Assembly: GCA_947458305.1 (NCBI GenBank) | Contig: CANGZO010000141.1 | Span: 1-6,204, forward strand | Direction of reading: 5' to 3' | DNA length: 6,204 nt | Origin: Comamonadaceae bacterium | Lineage (GTDB): Bacteria; Pseudomonadota; Gammaproteobacteria; Burkholderiales; Burkholderiaceae_C | In this document: positions 6,120 through 6,204 of the stretch, one piece after another | Layout of the letters: each line of letters opens with the position of its first letter | How positions within the stretch are numbered: position 1 is the stretch's first letter | Program-made: the position numbers and the translations under genes | Notes under the pieces: model-generated | The model's database searches: none | Seen by the model: only the letters and a program-made list of their open reading frames with translations | Told to the model about the DNA's origin: nothing

Positions 6120-6144
6120 CAACCCGTCCTCTGGGGACGGGTTG
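6120..6144 (-). terminator. Rho-independent terminator of the gene entering from the right edge
   Basis: A perfect ten-base stem (6120-6129 with 6135-6144; core AACCCGTCC/GGACGGGTT) closes a five-base loop. On the minus strand it is followed by the T-rich TTCGTTT, whereas the plus-strand side has no T-run, so it acts on minus-strand transcripts. It lies 29 bases after the probable stop at 6174-6176 and 25 bases before the rdgC start, so it should insulate rdgC from the upstream gene. Confidence 0.8.
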
Positions 6145-6173
6145 AATCATCGGGGATGAATCAAGTCTGACGG

Positions 6174-6204
6174 TCAGAGTTTCATCTGGGTGGGCAGCCA
6201 GGTC
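6174..6204 (-). CDS. C-terminal end of an unidentified protein (partial)
   Basis: On the minus strand, nine codons reading TWLPTQMKL run from the window edge to TGA at 6174-6176. The frame is chosen because the terminator at 6120-6144 needs a gene ending just before it and this stop is well placed. The other minus frames in this 31-base piece stay open or are equally short, so the reading is tentative. Nothing about function can be inferred. Confidence 0.35.
   Translation of the reverse strand, partial: TWLPTQMKL

Overview
The window looks like a chromosome fragment from a betaproteobacterium of the order Burkholderiales, most likely a Comamonadaceae relative. This rests on the high-GC coding style of most genes, the recognisable RdgC and CrcB proteins, and an aldehyde oxidoreductase operon resembling the aor genes of Aromatoleum. 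The assignment is inferred from gene content; no marker RNA is present.

Region 1 (1-2327, plus strand) is the end of an aldehyde:ferredoxin oxidoreductase operon. It holds the last ~92 codons of the catalytic W/Mo-pterin subunit, then a REP-like palindrome, a complete FAD/NAD(P)H oxidoreductase subunit (AorC-like), a MoaD/ThiS-type sulfur carrier ending in Gly-Gly, and a conserved-looking 99-residue protein of unknown function. The carrier gene and the unknown gene are in the same frame, 24 bases apart, with a small hairpin and seven T residues between them.

Region 2 (2403-4490, plus strand) is the most interesting gene: a 695-residue cobalamin-dependent reductive dehalogenase of the cytoplasmic, respiration-independent (NpRdhA-like) type. 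It has no Tat signal and no neighbouring membrane anchor (RdhB). Two cobalamin-domain copies lie in tandem, followed by two [4Fe-4S] motifs. The first copy lacks the catalytic Tyr and Lys; the second keeps them. Ser423, Tyr427, Lys489 and Arg553 each sit one residue after the Ser422, Tyr426, Lys488 and Arg552 I recall for Nitratireductor NpRdhA. The gene is visibly lower in GC than its neighbours. Downstream is a 240-base gap that appears to hold the end of a decayed insertion sequence, so horizontal acquisition is likely.

Region 3 (4732-6204, minus strand) is ordinary high-GC chromosome: rdgC (nucleoid-associated recombination protein, GTG start) followed by crcB (fluoride channel), probably co-transcribed. 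A strong hairpin terminator ends a further minus-strand gene of which only about nine codons are visible at the right edge.

A possible functional link is that the dehalogenase needs low-potential electrons and has no reductase domain of its own, while the upstream aldehyde oxidoreductase is a potential source of reduced ferredoxin. That link is inference from proximity only.
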